A stretch of DNA of 64,000 nucleotides from positions 1-64,000 of the forward strand of contig DAMCZI010000027.1 in assembly GCA_032095175.1 (NCBI GenBank). The letters are read 5' to 3'. The position numbers were made by a program, and so were the translations under genes. The notes under the pieces are model-generated. The model made no database searches. It was not told the DNA's origin and saw only the letters and a list, made by a program, of their open reading frames with translations. Position 1 is the first letter of the stretch, and every line of letters starts with the position of its first letter. Positions 7,592-16,227 of this stretch are shown in pieces. This DNA comes from DAMCZI01 sp032095175 (GTDB lineage: Bacteria; Bacillota; Clostridia; Clostridiales; Caloramatoraceae).

Positions 7592-8359
7592 TCATATTTT
7601 AACCCAGTAAGCACTTCCATCATTGTGTCTGTCTAAAAATCCATATTCTATCAAGTATCTTCTTAGAAGTACATAATCATCATATGCTTTTTTTAATATC
7701 TCATTAACTTCCTTTTCAGTGTATTGCTTTCCCACTTCGAATCTTTTTACAAGATTCCTTAAAACAGCAATCTTTCTCTTTTCCTTTGTTGGGAAATCAC
7801 TTAATGGTCCATCAGGACCTTCTTTAAAATAAGCCGTTAATATTTTTTCATTTTCTTCCTCTGTAATGGCATAGCGTTCATCAACCATTGTCGCTGATTT
7901 GTGCATATCTACAAAATCCTCCCTTCTATCTGGTTTTCTTTCCTTTAAAAGCTCCATAATCGCAAGGAATACCTTTGCCTGTTTCTCCTTCTGTCTAAGG
8001 GCAAACCTGTGATTTCTTATGGTGGAGGTACTTCCTGCATCAACCTTTTTAACTATTTCAGAATCACTTAAGCCTTGATAAAACAAATCCAGCAAACCCT
8101 TTTGTACATCTGTTAAGCCTGTAAGTCTTTTATCCATGCTTAAAAGATAGTCAAACATAGATTTATGCTCACAGCTTATATGATCTTTCATAGCTCTTTC
8201 TGCTTCAAGAAGCATCCCTTTCTCCTGATAAATAACCCCCTTTATGAAGGTCTTTCCACAGATAAGGCATACAAATTCATCAGTTTCTTCCTCATAGACA
8301 TATCCCTTTTTTATTTCTTCTACCGAAGCATTCCAAAACATCTCATTTATATCTCTCAA
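7592..8359 (-). CDS. DUF2087 domain putative transcriptional regulator
   Basis: A 255-residue protein with three parts. Residues about 30-65 hold CLICGKTF and a following H...CEH, a zinc-finger-like arrangement. Residues about 80-130 hold a LuxR-like helix-turn-helix (LTDVQKGLLDLFYQGLSDSEIVKKV...TIRNHRFALR). The C-terminal ~85 residues (LSDFPTKEKRKIAVLRNLVKRFEVGKQYTEKEVNEIL ... RRYLIEYGFLDR) match DUF2087, a winged-helix-like domain known from Clostridia. I use the TTG at 8359, which has AGGTGA six bases upstream. It is probably a DNA-binding regulator; targets are unknown. Confidence 0.8.
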   Translation of the reverse strand: MRDINEMFWNASVEEIKKGYVYEEETDEFVCLICGKTFIKGVIYQEKGMLLEAERAMKDHISCEHKSMFDYLLSMDKRLTGLTDVQKGLLDLFYQGLSDSEIVKKVDAGSTSTIRNHRFALRQKEKQAKVFLAIMELLKERKPDRREDFVDMHKSATMVDERYAITEEENEKILTAYFKEGPDGPLSDFPTKEKRKIAVLRNLVKRFEVGKQYTEKEVNEILKKAYDDYVLLRRYLIEYGFLDRHNDGSAYWVKI

Positions 8360-8431
8360 TAAACGTCACCTACTTTTGTTTGTTCTCATATAGACATTAT
8401 ATTATATTGTCTATTGCATGTCAACGTGCAT

Positions 8432-8457
8432 AAAAAAACCCGGGTACTTCCCGGGTT
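8432..8457 (-). terminator. Rho-independent terminator
   Basis: On the minus strand AACCCGGG (8457-8450) pairs with CCCGGGTT across a 5-base loop and runs into seven Us. It directly follows the small secreted protein gene (8462-8950). Confidence 0.92.
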
Positions 8458-8461
8458 AAAA

Positions 8462-8950
8462 TTATTTTATTGATGACAGAATTGAATCTAGCCCTGCATT
8501 TATCTTTACAAGATATTCATATCTTGTATTTCTTAGTTTTATGATACTGTTAAGGCTTGCTACTGCCCCTTCTATGTTCTTGCCTTTTATGTTTGCCTTG
8601 AGGCTTTCATGGTATGGTTTTCCCGTACCTTTCAGCTCTTTAAGGGCTTCTCTGTTTTCTGATATTGCTTTCAAGCCTTCCCTAATCTTTGTCAGGGTTG
8701 CCTTGGATTGTTCATCCTCCTTGCCTTTTAGTTCCTTTGTTATTCCCTTTATCTCAGTAATCTTTGCCTTAATTTCTGTCCTTACAGCAGCATTTCTTTC
8801 ATGTGCTTGTTTTGCTTCCTGTCTTCTCTCCATTATCTGCTGTCTTACCCCAGGTTTCTTTTCATTCTGCGGTTCTCCCTCCTTTGCAAAAGCTGCTCCA
8901 AATGGAAGGATCAGCAGAAATGCTGTAATTAATGCAATTAGTTTTTTCAT
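8462..8950 (-). CDS. Small secreted helical protein
   Basis: A 162-residue protein with a clear signal peptide (MKKLIALITAFLLILPFGAAFA, cleavage after AFA) and a lysine/glutamate-rich helical body with possible coiled coils. No family recognised with certainty; the size and charge pattern resemble small periplasmic or wall-associated helical stress proteins such as the CpxP/Spy type, though no LTxxQ motif is present. The ATG has AGGAGGTG upstream. It is divergent from the two-component system at 9131, which could control it. Confidence 0.7.
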   Translation of the reverse strand: MKKLIALITAFLLILPFGAAFAKEGEPQNEKKPGVRQQIMERRQEAKQAHERNAAVRTEIKAKITEIKGITKELKGKEDEQSKATLTKIREGLKAISENREALKELKGTGKPYHESLKANIKGKNIEGAVASLNSIIKLRNTRYEYLVKINAGLDSILSSIK

Positions 8951-9130
8951 GTAAACACCTCCTAAAATTCTTAATGCCCTTTTGGCATCTTCTTTATCCT
9001 CATTATATCCACATATAATTAAATCCCAATAAATAAAAATTAAAAATTATTAAAATTTCACAACTCACTTGATTGATTTATTATAATTGATATATATTAA
9101 AAACAATAATGGGGAAGGAGATTATATTTT

Positions 9131-9814
9131 ATGGTAAGTAAAATTCTTGTTGTTGATGATGATAGAGATATAGCAAATTTGATTTGTGACATACTTGAGG
9201 ATGAAGGTTTTGAAACCTTTAAAGCCTTTACAGGAGACACAGCTCTTGAAAAAATACAAAATCAAAGGTTTGATCTTATAATTCTTGATATAATGCTGCC
9301 AAATCTTAGTGGTACCGATATACTAAAAAAAGTACGAGATGATATAAAAACGCCTATTCTTCTCCTAACAGCTAAAAGTAAAAGTATAGATAAGGTTTTA
9401 GGCTTTGAGCTTGGAGCTGATGATTACATAACCAAGCCCTTCGACACTTATGAACTTGCAGCGAGGGTTAAGGCTCATATTAGAAGAAGTAATATGAATA
9501 ATTCAAATGTTGATGACAATTCCATCTCCTTTAAAGGTATAGTTCTTAATAGGAACTCATATAAAGTTGCTGTTGATGGAAAAACAATTGAGCTTTCCAC
9601 AAAGGAATTTCAGCTTCTTGAATACCTTATGATTAATGCAAATATAATCCTAACAAGGGAAAAGATATATGACAGCATATGGGGATATGAGGAATTTGGA
9701 GATATAAACACAGTTACAGTTCACATTAAAAAGCTGAGAGAAAAAATTGACCCAAACAATAAATATATAAAAACTGTTTGGGGTACTGGCTATAAGTTTG
9801 TAGGTGAAAGATGA
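9131..9814 (+). CDS. OmpR/PhoB-type response regulator
   Basis: A 227-residue regulator: receiver domain (residues 1-120) with acidic pocket DDD at 9-11, phospho-acceptor Asp53 in LIILDIMLP, Thr80 and the TKP lysine at 102; then a winged-helix DNA-binding domain (about 130-225; STKEFQLLEYLMINANIILTREKIYDSIWGYE ... VTVHIKKLREKI). TTGATT and TATATA at 9069-9096, 16 bases apart, are a plausible promoter. Its stop overlaps the start of the histidine kinase by four bases (ATGA), so the pair is translationally coupled and forms one signalling system. Confidence 0.95.
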   Translation: MVSKILVVDDDRDIANLICDILEDEGFETFKAFTGDTALEKIQNQRFDLIILDIMLPNLSGTDILKKVRDDIKTPILLLTAKSKSIDKVLGFELGADDYITKPFDTYELAARVKAHIRRSNMNNSNVDDNSISFKGIVLNRNSYKVAVDGKTIELSTKEFQLLEYLMINANIILTREKIYDSIWGYEEFGDINTVTVHIKKLREKIDPNNKYIKTVWGTGYKFVGER

Positions 9815-11130
9815 TGAAGAGTGTTGGGGCAAGGATAACCCTTATACTTCTTTTAGGTTTTATACTTATAGCTCTTCCTACAAAGCTTTTAATAGAAAAA
9901 AGTGTTATTCTCCAAATAAATTCAAAGGAATTAAAAAGACAGCGTGTGCTCCAGCAGGTTGTCACAAAGCTTGAGAAAAATCCATATGATTTTGAAAATG
10001 CATCAAGAATCCTTGATGCTCATTCAGCTAAATCAAGTATTAAGTTTACCTTGGAAACAATGGATAAAAGCATAATATATAAGTCTAAAGGTAATTTAAA
10101 CATATCCAATTCAATACATGAAATGGATACAGTAAAGCAGAAGAAAAAGCCTGCATATATTATTCATGCATATTTTCCACCTGAGTTTGGAATGGGTACA
10201 AAAGGGGAAACCGCTGTTATATTTGCACTTTCCTCGGTAATACTATTGGTTTCAGCAATTGTATCCTTTCTGATTTATAGAGTACTTTCAAACCCAATTA
10301 CAAAGCTTAGAAAAGCATTGGATAGTATAAATTACGGTAATACCATTGTTGATATACCATACAAGGAAAATGATTCAATAGGTCTTTTATGCAGAAACGT
10401 TGAGGATATGGGAAGACGGCTAAAATATTCTGAGGACAGTCAGAATGAACTTATACAAGCAATATCCCATGATCTTAAAACACCACTTACATCAATATTG
10501 GGATATGTTGAGAGACTTAATAATGGCAGGGTAAAGGATGAAGAAAAAAAATTTGAATACTATTCAACAATATATAGGAAAGCTAGTGACCTTAAGGAGC
10601 TTATTTACGAGCTTGACGATTACTCAAGCATTAGTTCAACAAAAAAGTACAACCTTATAGAGATAAATTGTAGGAGTTTTATTGATGATATGTTAAAGGA
10701 TCTAGAAACTGAAATAACACAACATGGAGGAAGCCTTAAAAGGAGTATAGAAGTTGATGCTAATACAACATTTCTAATTGATGCTTCCAGGTTAAAAAGA
10801 GTTTTTACAAACATCATTCAAAATTCTTTTAAATATGCAGGTGAAAAATGTACTATCACTGTTTCATCAACGCTTGAAAGCAAAAGCATTTTGTTTGAGA
10901 TATGTGATGATGGCCCTGGGGTTCCAGAAGACAAACTGCTAAGAATTTTTAATAGATTTTATAGATTAGACACATCCCGCTCTAGAGAAAAGGGTGGAAT
11001 GGGACTTGGCCTTTCAATATGCAAATCAATAGTTGAAGCCCACGAAGGAAAAATATATGCCAAATCCAATCCAACAGGAGGCCTCTGTATCTGCTTTGCA
11101 TTACCAACAAATAATTTAAACGTAGTATAA
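9811..11130 (+). CDS. Sensor histidine kinase
   Basis: A 439-residue membrane sensor. Two transmembrane segments (about residues 7-28 and 134-156) flank an extracytoplasmic sensor of ~105 residues. A HAMP linker follows (about 157-210), then HisKA with the phosphorylated His220 in ISHDLKTPLTSILGY, and a HATPase_c domain with N box (NIIQNSFKYAGE), G1 (DDGPGVPE) and G2 (GGMGLGLSI). It should phosphorylate the regulator encoded just upstream. The extracellular domain has no ligand-naming motif. The start is the ATG overlapping the previous stop. Confidence 0.95.
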   Translation: MMKSVGARITLILLLGFILIALPTKLLIEKSVILQINSKELKRQRVLQQVVTKLEKNPYDFENASRILDAHSAKSSIKFTLETMDKSIIYKSKGNLNISNSIHEMDTVKQKKKPAYIIHAYFPPEFGMGTKGETAVIFALSSVILLVSAIVSFLIYRVLSNPITKLRKALDSINYGNTIVDIPYKENDSIGLLCRNVEDMGRRLKYSEDSQNELIQAISHDLKTPLTSILGYVERLNNGRVKDEEKKFEYYSTIYRKASDLKELIYELDDYSSISSTKKYNLIEINCRSFIDDMLKDLETEITQHGGSLKRSIEVDANTTFLIDASRLKRVFTNIIQNSFKYAGEKCTITVSSTLESKSILFEICDDGPGVPEDKLLRIFNRFYRLDTSRSREKGGMGLGLSICKSIVEAHEGKIYAKSNPTGGLCICFALPTNNLNVV

Positions 11131-11170
11131 TAAATATTGACTTGATTATTTCTAACGAGGAGTGATTTAT

Positions 11171-12061
11171 GTGGAATTAATACTTGAAAACGAATTTTTA
11201 ACTGTTAAACCAATCAGCAAAGGTGCTGAAATAACAAGTATAAAGGATAAGAAGGATGATACCGAATACATATGGTATGGAGAATCTAAATATTGGGGAA
11301 GACATGCCCCTATACTATTTCCTATTGTAGGGAAGGTAAAAAATAATGAATACAGGATAGATGATGCATCCTACACCCTTGGTCAGCACGGTTTTGCCAG
11401 GGATTTCGAATTTGATGTTATAGAAAGAAGTAAGGATAAGGTACTTTTCAGACTTTCATGGAGCGAAGATACTCTTAAACTATATCCATACAAATTCCAA
11501 CTGGATGTACAATACAAGCTTAGCGGCAATAATCTTGAGGTTAGCTATATAGTAAGAAATATTGATAGCAAGGATATCCACTTTTCAATAGGTGCCCATC
11601 CAGGCTTCAATTGTCCTCTAGAAGGTAAAGGACTAGAACCTTCCTGCTTTGAGGATTACTATTTCGAATTTGAAAACAAGGAAACCACAGATATTTTATG
11701 TTTAAATAATAGTGGTCTTTTTGAAAGAACAACACAACCATATATGAAGGATTCAAATAGAATTAATTTTTCAAATACTCTATTTAAGAATGATGCACTT
11801 GTTTTTGAAGGCCTTAAATCCAAAAAAGTATCATTAAAAAACACTAAGAATTCAAAATCAATTACATTTGATTTTACTGGCTTCCCCTACCTTGGTCTCT
11901 GGTCAAAACCAACTGGCGCACCCTTTGTATGCATAGAACCATGGTTTGGACATGCAGATTTTGAAGACTTTGAAGGAGATTTTAGGGATAAGGAAGGCGT
12001 CTTAAGACTTGGTAAGGGAGAAGAATTTGGCTGCAAATATACAATTACCATTTCAGAGTAA
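11171..12061 (+). CDS. Aldose 1-epimerase family protein
   Basis: A 296-residue beta-sandwich enzyme of the galactose mutarotase superfamily, closest to the LacX-like branch: early ISKGAEITSIKDK, RHAPILFPIVGK, the histidine-containing GQHGFARDFEF, then SIGAHPGFNCP and WFGHADFEDFEGDFRDKEG. It probably interconverts anomers of a free or phosphorylated sugar. I use the GTG at 11171 with GAGGAG eight bases upstream; the GTG at 11162 would overlap that site. It starts 40 bases after the kinase and may be read from the same promoter. Confidence 0.85.
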   Translation: MELILENEFLTVKPISKGAEITSIKDKKDDTEYIWYGESKYWGRHAPILFPIVGKVKNNEYRIDDASYTLGQHGFARDFEFDVIERSKDKVLFRLSWSEDTLKLYPYKFQLDVQYKLSGNNLEVSYIVRNIDSKDIHFSIGAHPGFNCPLEGKGLEPSCFEDYYFEFENKETTDILCLNNSGLFERTTQPYMKDSNRINFSNTLFKNDALVFEGLKSKKVSLKNTKNSKSITFDFTGFPYLGLWSKPTGAPFVCIEPWFGHADFEDFEGDFRDKEGVLRLGKGEEFGCKYTITISE

Positions 12062-12339
12062 ATAAAAAAAATAGGTAATACCTTGATTATATAGAAATCA
12101 ATAATGATTTTGCATCATCCCTAGTTTCACATGCCTAACACTTTTACATAAATTATTTATTGCTTTCTATACATAGTATATTAATGAAAATGTTTTTTAT
12201 ATTCTTCAAAATATCTCGTTCATATCATTTATTTGTATTTTATGGAGGAATTTTGAATATTATGTTGAAAGAATGTATAGGAGTATTTATTAAAAACACT
12301 CTTACGCATTCTTTTCACGTTAATTGGGGGAATATAAAA

Positions 12340-13872
12340 ATGAAAAAAAATATTTGTTTTTTAATCATTATTCTTACTGTGGAATTTTTTAGCTGTGGCA
12401 GCAATAAACCAATTGATATTCCATTAAATCAAGTTATTAATGAAGTAAATAATAGCCGCATTTCATCAGAACAACCACAAGACATAGAAAAATATCTATA
12501 TCATTACGATAGTAAGGATGAAGGTTTTTCTGATGCCGAGATAGCTATACTTTCAGATTTTGATTATGCTGAAGCTGAAAAAAACTATAATGGAGAAAAA
12601 ACAGTTACAAAGGAACAGGCTATCAAAGACATAAACTACCTTTTTAGGCTTCTTAAATATTCATATGGTGGTTATCAATATTTTGGTGGTGATAAAGTCT
12701 TTGGTGAAGCAAAAATCAATGTTATTAAGAGCATTAACTCCTGTGATAATATAACACCAGACTATCTATTACGTATATTATACCAATATCTAGATTTTAT
12801 AAAGGATGGTCATTTTGCATTACATAGTGAGTCTTTAATTGCTAGATATTTTAAAGTTTATTATTATAACGATGATTATGAATTTTTTAAAGATAAAAAA
12901 GGATATTTTACACTAATCGATAACAAAAGCTATTACTTGAAATCTGTAGATGGTTCCGATAATGTTCAAGATTATATAAAGTTATCAATAAATAGAGATG
13001 GTAGAATAATTTATACAATTGGATTACTTCAAAACATAAACACTCCTAAGAATTCATTAACGCTTACCTTTGTTAGAAACAAAAATAAGTTAGATAAACA
13101 AATTACCTTAGAAAAGTCAGAACGCCTTAAAGATACTGCTACTGGCTTTAATAAGGATTTTATAAATGATGTGCCTGTTGTTAAATGCAGAAGAATGGCT
13201 GATATAGATAAAAATGATAATACTACAGAGCTTTTTTCCGGGAGTGGAAGCGAATTGAAGCTTTATCCAATAAGCATAGTAGATATAAGAGGAAATGGCG
13301 GTGGAAGTGATACGCCATGTGACAATTGGTTTATTGGATATACAGGCAAAAAACCTACTAGTACATATAGCCAGGCTACTTTATTAAGTAAAATAAACTG
13401 TACAATTAATAAAAATATTATGAAGCAGCATTTAGACAATGATAATATGTCAGAAGATAATTATAAAACGGTTTTAAACTACTATGAATATTATAATACT
13501 TTACTTAAATCAAAGAATTTTAATCAGTGGAATAAATCAAAAGAAACTGCCATCCTAGCAGAGAACAAAAATATAGTTTTTGTATTGCTTGATAAAAGCA
13601 TCGCTTCATCAGGTGAGACTTTTGTTAAATATCTAAGAAATTTAAAAAATGTTGTATTTGTAGGCACAAACACAAAAGGTTGTGACCTTTTTGGCAACTG
13701 TGTTCTTTATAAGCTTCCCAATACCGGATTAATGCTTTACTTTGGTACAAGCTTACATTTAACCGAAGGTCTCGAGGAAGGTACAGGATTCCTACCTGAT
13801 ATTTGGGTTGGAAGCAATGATTCATTAGAAAGAGTATTGAAGCTTATAGCAAATTATAAAAACCAAAAATAG
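12340..13872 (+). CDS. S41 family peptidase lipoprotein
   Basis: A 510-residue exported protein with a lipoprotein signal (MKKNICFLIIILTVEFFSCGS; lipobox FFS-C). The C-terminal half matches the tail-specific protease (S41) core: VDIRGNGGGSDTPCDNW, then LLDKSIASSGETFVKYL at about residue 416-432 with the likely nucleophile serine in the ASSGE stretch, and VGTNTKGCDLFGNC. No PDZ domain is evident. The ATG at 12340 follows TTGGGGGAA; the frame is open for 60 more codons upstream, but these lack a signal peptide or a ribosome site and lie in AT-rich intergenic DNA. It probably degrades extracellular peptides or proteins. Confidence 0.82.
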   Translation: MKKNICFLIIILTVEFFSCGSNKPIDIPLNQVINEVNNSRISSEQPQDIEKYLYHYDSKDEGFSDAEIAILSDFDYAEAEKNYNGEKTVTKEQAIKDINYLFRLLKYSYGGYQYFGGDKVFGEAKINVIKSINSCDNITPDYLLRILYQYLDFIKDGHFALHSESLIARYFKVYYYNDDYEFFKDKKGYFTLIDNKSYYLKSVDGSDNVQDYIKLSINRDGRIIYTIGLLQNINTPKNSLTLTFVRNKNKLDKQITLEKSERLKDTATGFNKDFINDVPVVKCRRMADIDKNDNTTELFSGSGSELKLYPISIVDIRGNGGGSDTPCDNWFIGYTGKKPTSTYSQATLLSKINCTINKNIMKQHLDNDNMSEDNYKTVLNYYEYYNTLLKSKNFNQWNKSKETAILAENKNIVFVLLDKSIASSGETFVKYLRNLKNVVFVGTNTKGCDLFGNCVLYKLPNTGLMLYFGTSLHLTEGLEEGTGFLPDIWVGSNDSLERVLKLIANYKNQK

Positions 13873-13896
13873 GCTTTCTGAAGGAAGGTAAATCAT

Positions 13897-14385
13897 ATGG
13901 ATGTTATTAGCTTATTACCTATTGAATCAATCAACGATGAAAATATGGAACAAATTGTAGAGCTTTTAAATAACGATAAGAAACTTTTAGCTGCTCTAGA
14001 ATCAAACAATAGAAAACTAACAAAGAAGGATTTCATCGAGAAGAATAAGGATTGGGCAATAAACAAAAGTACGGATATGTTTGCTATATTTGTTGAAAGT
14101 ACTGCGATAGGGATGATATCCCTAAGCCATCAAGACCTATTAAATCATAAGGCAGATATAGGCTATTGGATTGGAAGCAATTATTGGGGAAAGGGCTATA
14201 CCAGTAAAGCATTTCTTCAGATATTGGATTTTGCCATAAGTAAAGGAATCCGATATGTTTCTTCAACTATAAAAGAAGATAACATCGCTTCAAGAAGGAT
14301 TTGGGGAAAGTATGGAGCCAATATGATACTGAAGAATAACAGATTCTATGTATCACTAACATTGCCTGTCATTACTAAAGATTAG
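13897..14385 (+). CDS. RimJ/RimL-type GNAT acetyltransferase
   Basis: A 162-residue GNAT protein with acetyl-CoA motif GYWIGSNYWGKGYTSKAFLQILDFAI (about residues 90-115) and a final VSSTIKEDNIASRRIWGKYGANM, the layout of the RimJ/RimL/SpeG branch. Its substrate is unknown. AAGGAAGG precedes the ATG. It begins 24 bases after the S41 peptidase and is likely co-transcribed with it. Confidence 0.85.
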   Translation: MDVISLLPIESINDENMEQIVELLNNDKKLLAALESNNRKLTKKDFIEKNKDWAINKSTDMFAIFVESTAIGMISLSHQDLLNHKADIGYWIGSNYWGKGYTSKAFLQILDFAISKGIRYVSSTIKEDNIASRRIWGKYGANMILKNNRFYVSLTLPVITKD

Positions 14386-14408
14386 ATAATTTAAAAAGGA
14401 ATTTGTCG

Positions 14409-14499
14409 AGGTAACAGTCACTTGAGTTTTGGGTTATTTAATTAAAGCATCTGATGATGCTTTTGATTAAATAACTCAAAACTTAAGAGCCTGTCACCT
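14409..14499. repeat. Long hairpin, family D copy 1
   Basis: AGGTAACAGTCACTTGAGTTT pairs imperfectly with its mirror ending CTGTCACCT, and TTATTTAATTAAAGCATC pairs with GATGCTTTTGATTAAATAA across TGAT. Related copies lie at 20213-20286 and 41171-41264. It lies between the convergent GNAT and ATPase genes and may also act as a terminator. Confidence 0.85.
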
Positions 14500-14548
14500 A
14501 ATGTATAGCAATTCCTAGGACTTCAAAATACAAAATTATTTATATTGT

Positions 14549-15937
14549 TTACTCCCACAGCACCACATCATTTCGTGTTTTAGCAAGTTCAATTAGCTCA
14601 TCGGTAAATCCATTGATTGAAAATAATATAAAATGCTCATTGCGATTATCTTTTCTCCATTCAACAGCTTTTGCTTTTTCCTCAAGAGTGGTAAGTACAT
14701 TGATACCAACTTTTCCGTCCCAATATTTACACTCACCAAAAATTATGTCCTTACCTGTACTATCATAGGCCACAATATCGATTTCAGTATCGTTATTCCA
14801 CCAGCGACCAACTTTATCAAAAGTGAAATTCCATTTTTCATCAGCATTTAACTTCCACATATCTTCTATGCAAATATCTTCATATACATAGCTTATATGT
14901 CTATCAATAAGGTTTGATTTTATCTTTTTCATTGCAAGTTCGCTGTTGCCAGATTCTATAAAGCTTAAATTTGGATAGACAAATTTAAACCAGAAAAGAA
15001 TAAAATTATCTTTTATTTTATATAGACCTCGTTTGCTTTTTTCAGGACTTTCTTCGGTTATAGGGACTTCACGCTCCAATATGTCAAGGTCAATCAAAGT
15101 TTTAAGATACTTCGTGAGCCCTGTCTGTTTAAGCTCCAAAGCTCCAGCTATTTTAGACAATTTTTGATTACCTGCTGCTATGGACTTAATTACAGAGAAA
15201 TAACTTCCAACTTCCGTTACTTCACGTTGTAGGAGAAAATTTGGCTCGTCATACAAAAAACTCTGCTTAGACAATATGTTTTTATTGATAGCAGAATAAA
15301 TATCTTTACTGTCATAAAAAAGTTCAATATACTTTGGAACCCCGCCTGTGACAGAGTAATATTCAATCAACTCTTTGCGAGATTTATCAGGAAAAAACTC
15401 TTTATAATAGGAGAATGGAATTTGCTTCAGCTTAATTTGTCCTGTTCTTCTACCATACAGAGGACTGGTGTAATTTAAGGTTTGGGTTTCCATCATAGAA
15501 ATAAGAGAACCACAAAGAATTACAATTACATTTTTATTTTTCAGCATCATATCCCATATCTTTTGAAATATGGAAGGGAAGGCAGGGTTTGATTTTCCCA
15601 AGTACTGAAATTCATCTATAATTAAAAGTAGTTTTTCATTTTGTGCTTTTTCGCAGAGTATCTTAAATAAGATTTCCCAACTGTCTATTTTTGCATTTCG
15701 GAGTAATTCATTATCACAAAATTCTGCAACTGAATCTTTAAAGGCATTACGATTTTGCATTTCGCTTTCTTCAGTAACAAGAAAATATAAAGCATTCTTA
15801 TTTTTCATAAAAGCAGAAGAAAGTTCAGTTTTTCCAACTCTACGTCTTCCATAAAGTATAACAAGTGAAGAACCTTTGCGATTATATTCTTCATTTAAAA
15901 ATTGCATTTCCTGTTCTCTGTCTACAAAGTTTTTCAT
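14549..15937 (-). CDS. DUF234-type ATPase with nuclease-like C-terminus
   Basis: A 462-residue AAA-like ATPase of the archaeal-type ATPase_2/DUF234 group. Walker A is GRRRVGKTE (residues 30-38), Walker B LLLIIDEFQY (103-112). A winged-helix region follows (about 250-290). The C-terminal DUF234 segment carries EIDIVAYD...IIFGECKYW, the E-D/ECK pattern of PD-(D/E)xK nucleases. The cellular role of this common family is unproven; involvement with DNA is inferred. The promoter is clear on the minus strand: TTGAAA (15981-15986) and TATAAT (15959-15964), 16 bases apart. A GGGGTGA site precedes the ATG. Confidence 0.85.
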   Translation of the reverse strand: MKNFVDREQEMQFLNEEYNRKGSSLVILYGRRRVGKTELSSAFMKNKNALYFLVTEESEMQNRNAFKDSVAEFCDNELLRNAKIDSWEILFKILCEKAQNEKLLLIIDEFQYLGKSNPAFPSIFQKIWDMMLKNKNVIVILCGSLISMMETQTLNYTSPLYGRRTGQIKLKQIPFSYYKEFFPDKSRKELIEYYSVTGGVPKYIELFYDSKDIYSAINKNILSKQSFLYDEPNFLLQREVTEVGSYFSVIKSIAAGNQKLSKIAGALELKQTGLTKYLKTLIDLDILEREVPITEESPEKSKRGLYKIKDNFILFWFKFVYPNLSFIESGNSELAMKKIKSNLIDRHISYVYEDICIEDMWKLNADEKWNFTFDKVGRWWNNDTEIDIVAYDSTGKDIIFGECKYWDGKVGINVLTTLEEKAKAVEWRKDNRNEHFILFSINGFTDELIELAKTRNDVVLWE

Positions 15938-15958
15938 TCAAATCACCCCTTAATAACT

Positions 15959-15986
15959 ATTATACTTTCAATTATTATAATTTCAA
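15959..15986 (-). promoter_or_regulatory. Sigma-A promoter of the DUF234 ATPase
   Basis: Minus strand TTGAAA and TATAAT with a 16-base spacer. Near-palindromic words TACTTTCAAT and ATTTCAAGTA cover the promoter and could be an operator. Confidence 0.65.
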
Positions 15987-16086
15987 GTATAACTTTTGTA
16001 ATGCTTTTCTTTTTTACAGATACTTTTTTAAAACCATGTACATGAAGGTCAACTCAAAAGCAGAATAACATAAAGATATAATCCCC

Positions 16087-16114
16087 TTGAATTTTTTTCA
16101 TCTACTGTTATAAT
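16087..16114 (+). promoter_or_regulatory. Sigma-A promoter of the MFS exporter leader
   Basis: TTGAAT (16087-16092) and TATAAT (16109-16114) with a 16-base spacer, about 30 bases before the leader peptide start. Confidence 0.7.
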
Positions 16115-16144
16115 TAAGTTAATTTGTTCTACAGGAGGTATAAT

Positions 16145-16195
16145 ATGACTAATATTCTATATTCAATGATAAATTCAATTAATGTAAGGAGGTAG
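16145..16195 (+). CDS. 16-residue leader peptide of the MFS exporter
   Basis: AGGAGGT at 16133-16139 is followed by ATG and a 16-codon frame, MTNILYSMINSINVRR, ending in TAG. Its last sense codons GTA AGG AGG form a second Shine-Dalgarno-like word (16186-16192) and two rare arginine codons. The codons at 16171-16185 form the left arm of a perfect 15-bp inverted repeat whose right arm holds the start codon of the exporter. This is the design of leader peptides that control antibiotic resistance genes by ribosome stalling. The peptide itself matches nothing I recognise. Confidence 0.7.
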   Translation: MTNILYSMINSINVRR

Positions 16196-16227
16196 CTACC
16201 AAAAAAGGAGGAACATTAATTGAATTT
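16171..16227 (+). promoter_or_regulatory. Attenuator-like hairpin sequestering the MFS start codon
   Basis: AAATTCAATTAATGT (16171-16185) is perfectly complementary to ACATTAATTGAATTT (16213-16227). The right arm contains the TTG start codon (16220-16222). The 27-base loop contains two SD-like words (AAGGAGG at 16186, AAAGGAGGA at 16204-16212) and the small palindrome GGTAGCTACC (16191-16200) at the leader stop. A ribosome held on the leader would cover the left arm and expose the exporter start. Confidence 0.7.

Noticed and set aside
8541..8954. 137-codon frame opposite the small secreted protein gene
   Set aside because: Antisense shadow of a gene with signal peptide, SD and terminator; no SD of its own.
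12160..12339. 60-codon N-terminal extension of the S41 peptidase
   Set aside because: No SD at its start, AT-rich intergenic composition, and the internal ATG at 12340 has both an SD and a lipoprotein signal peptide.
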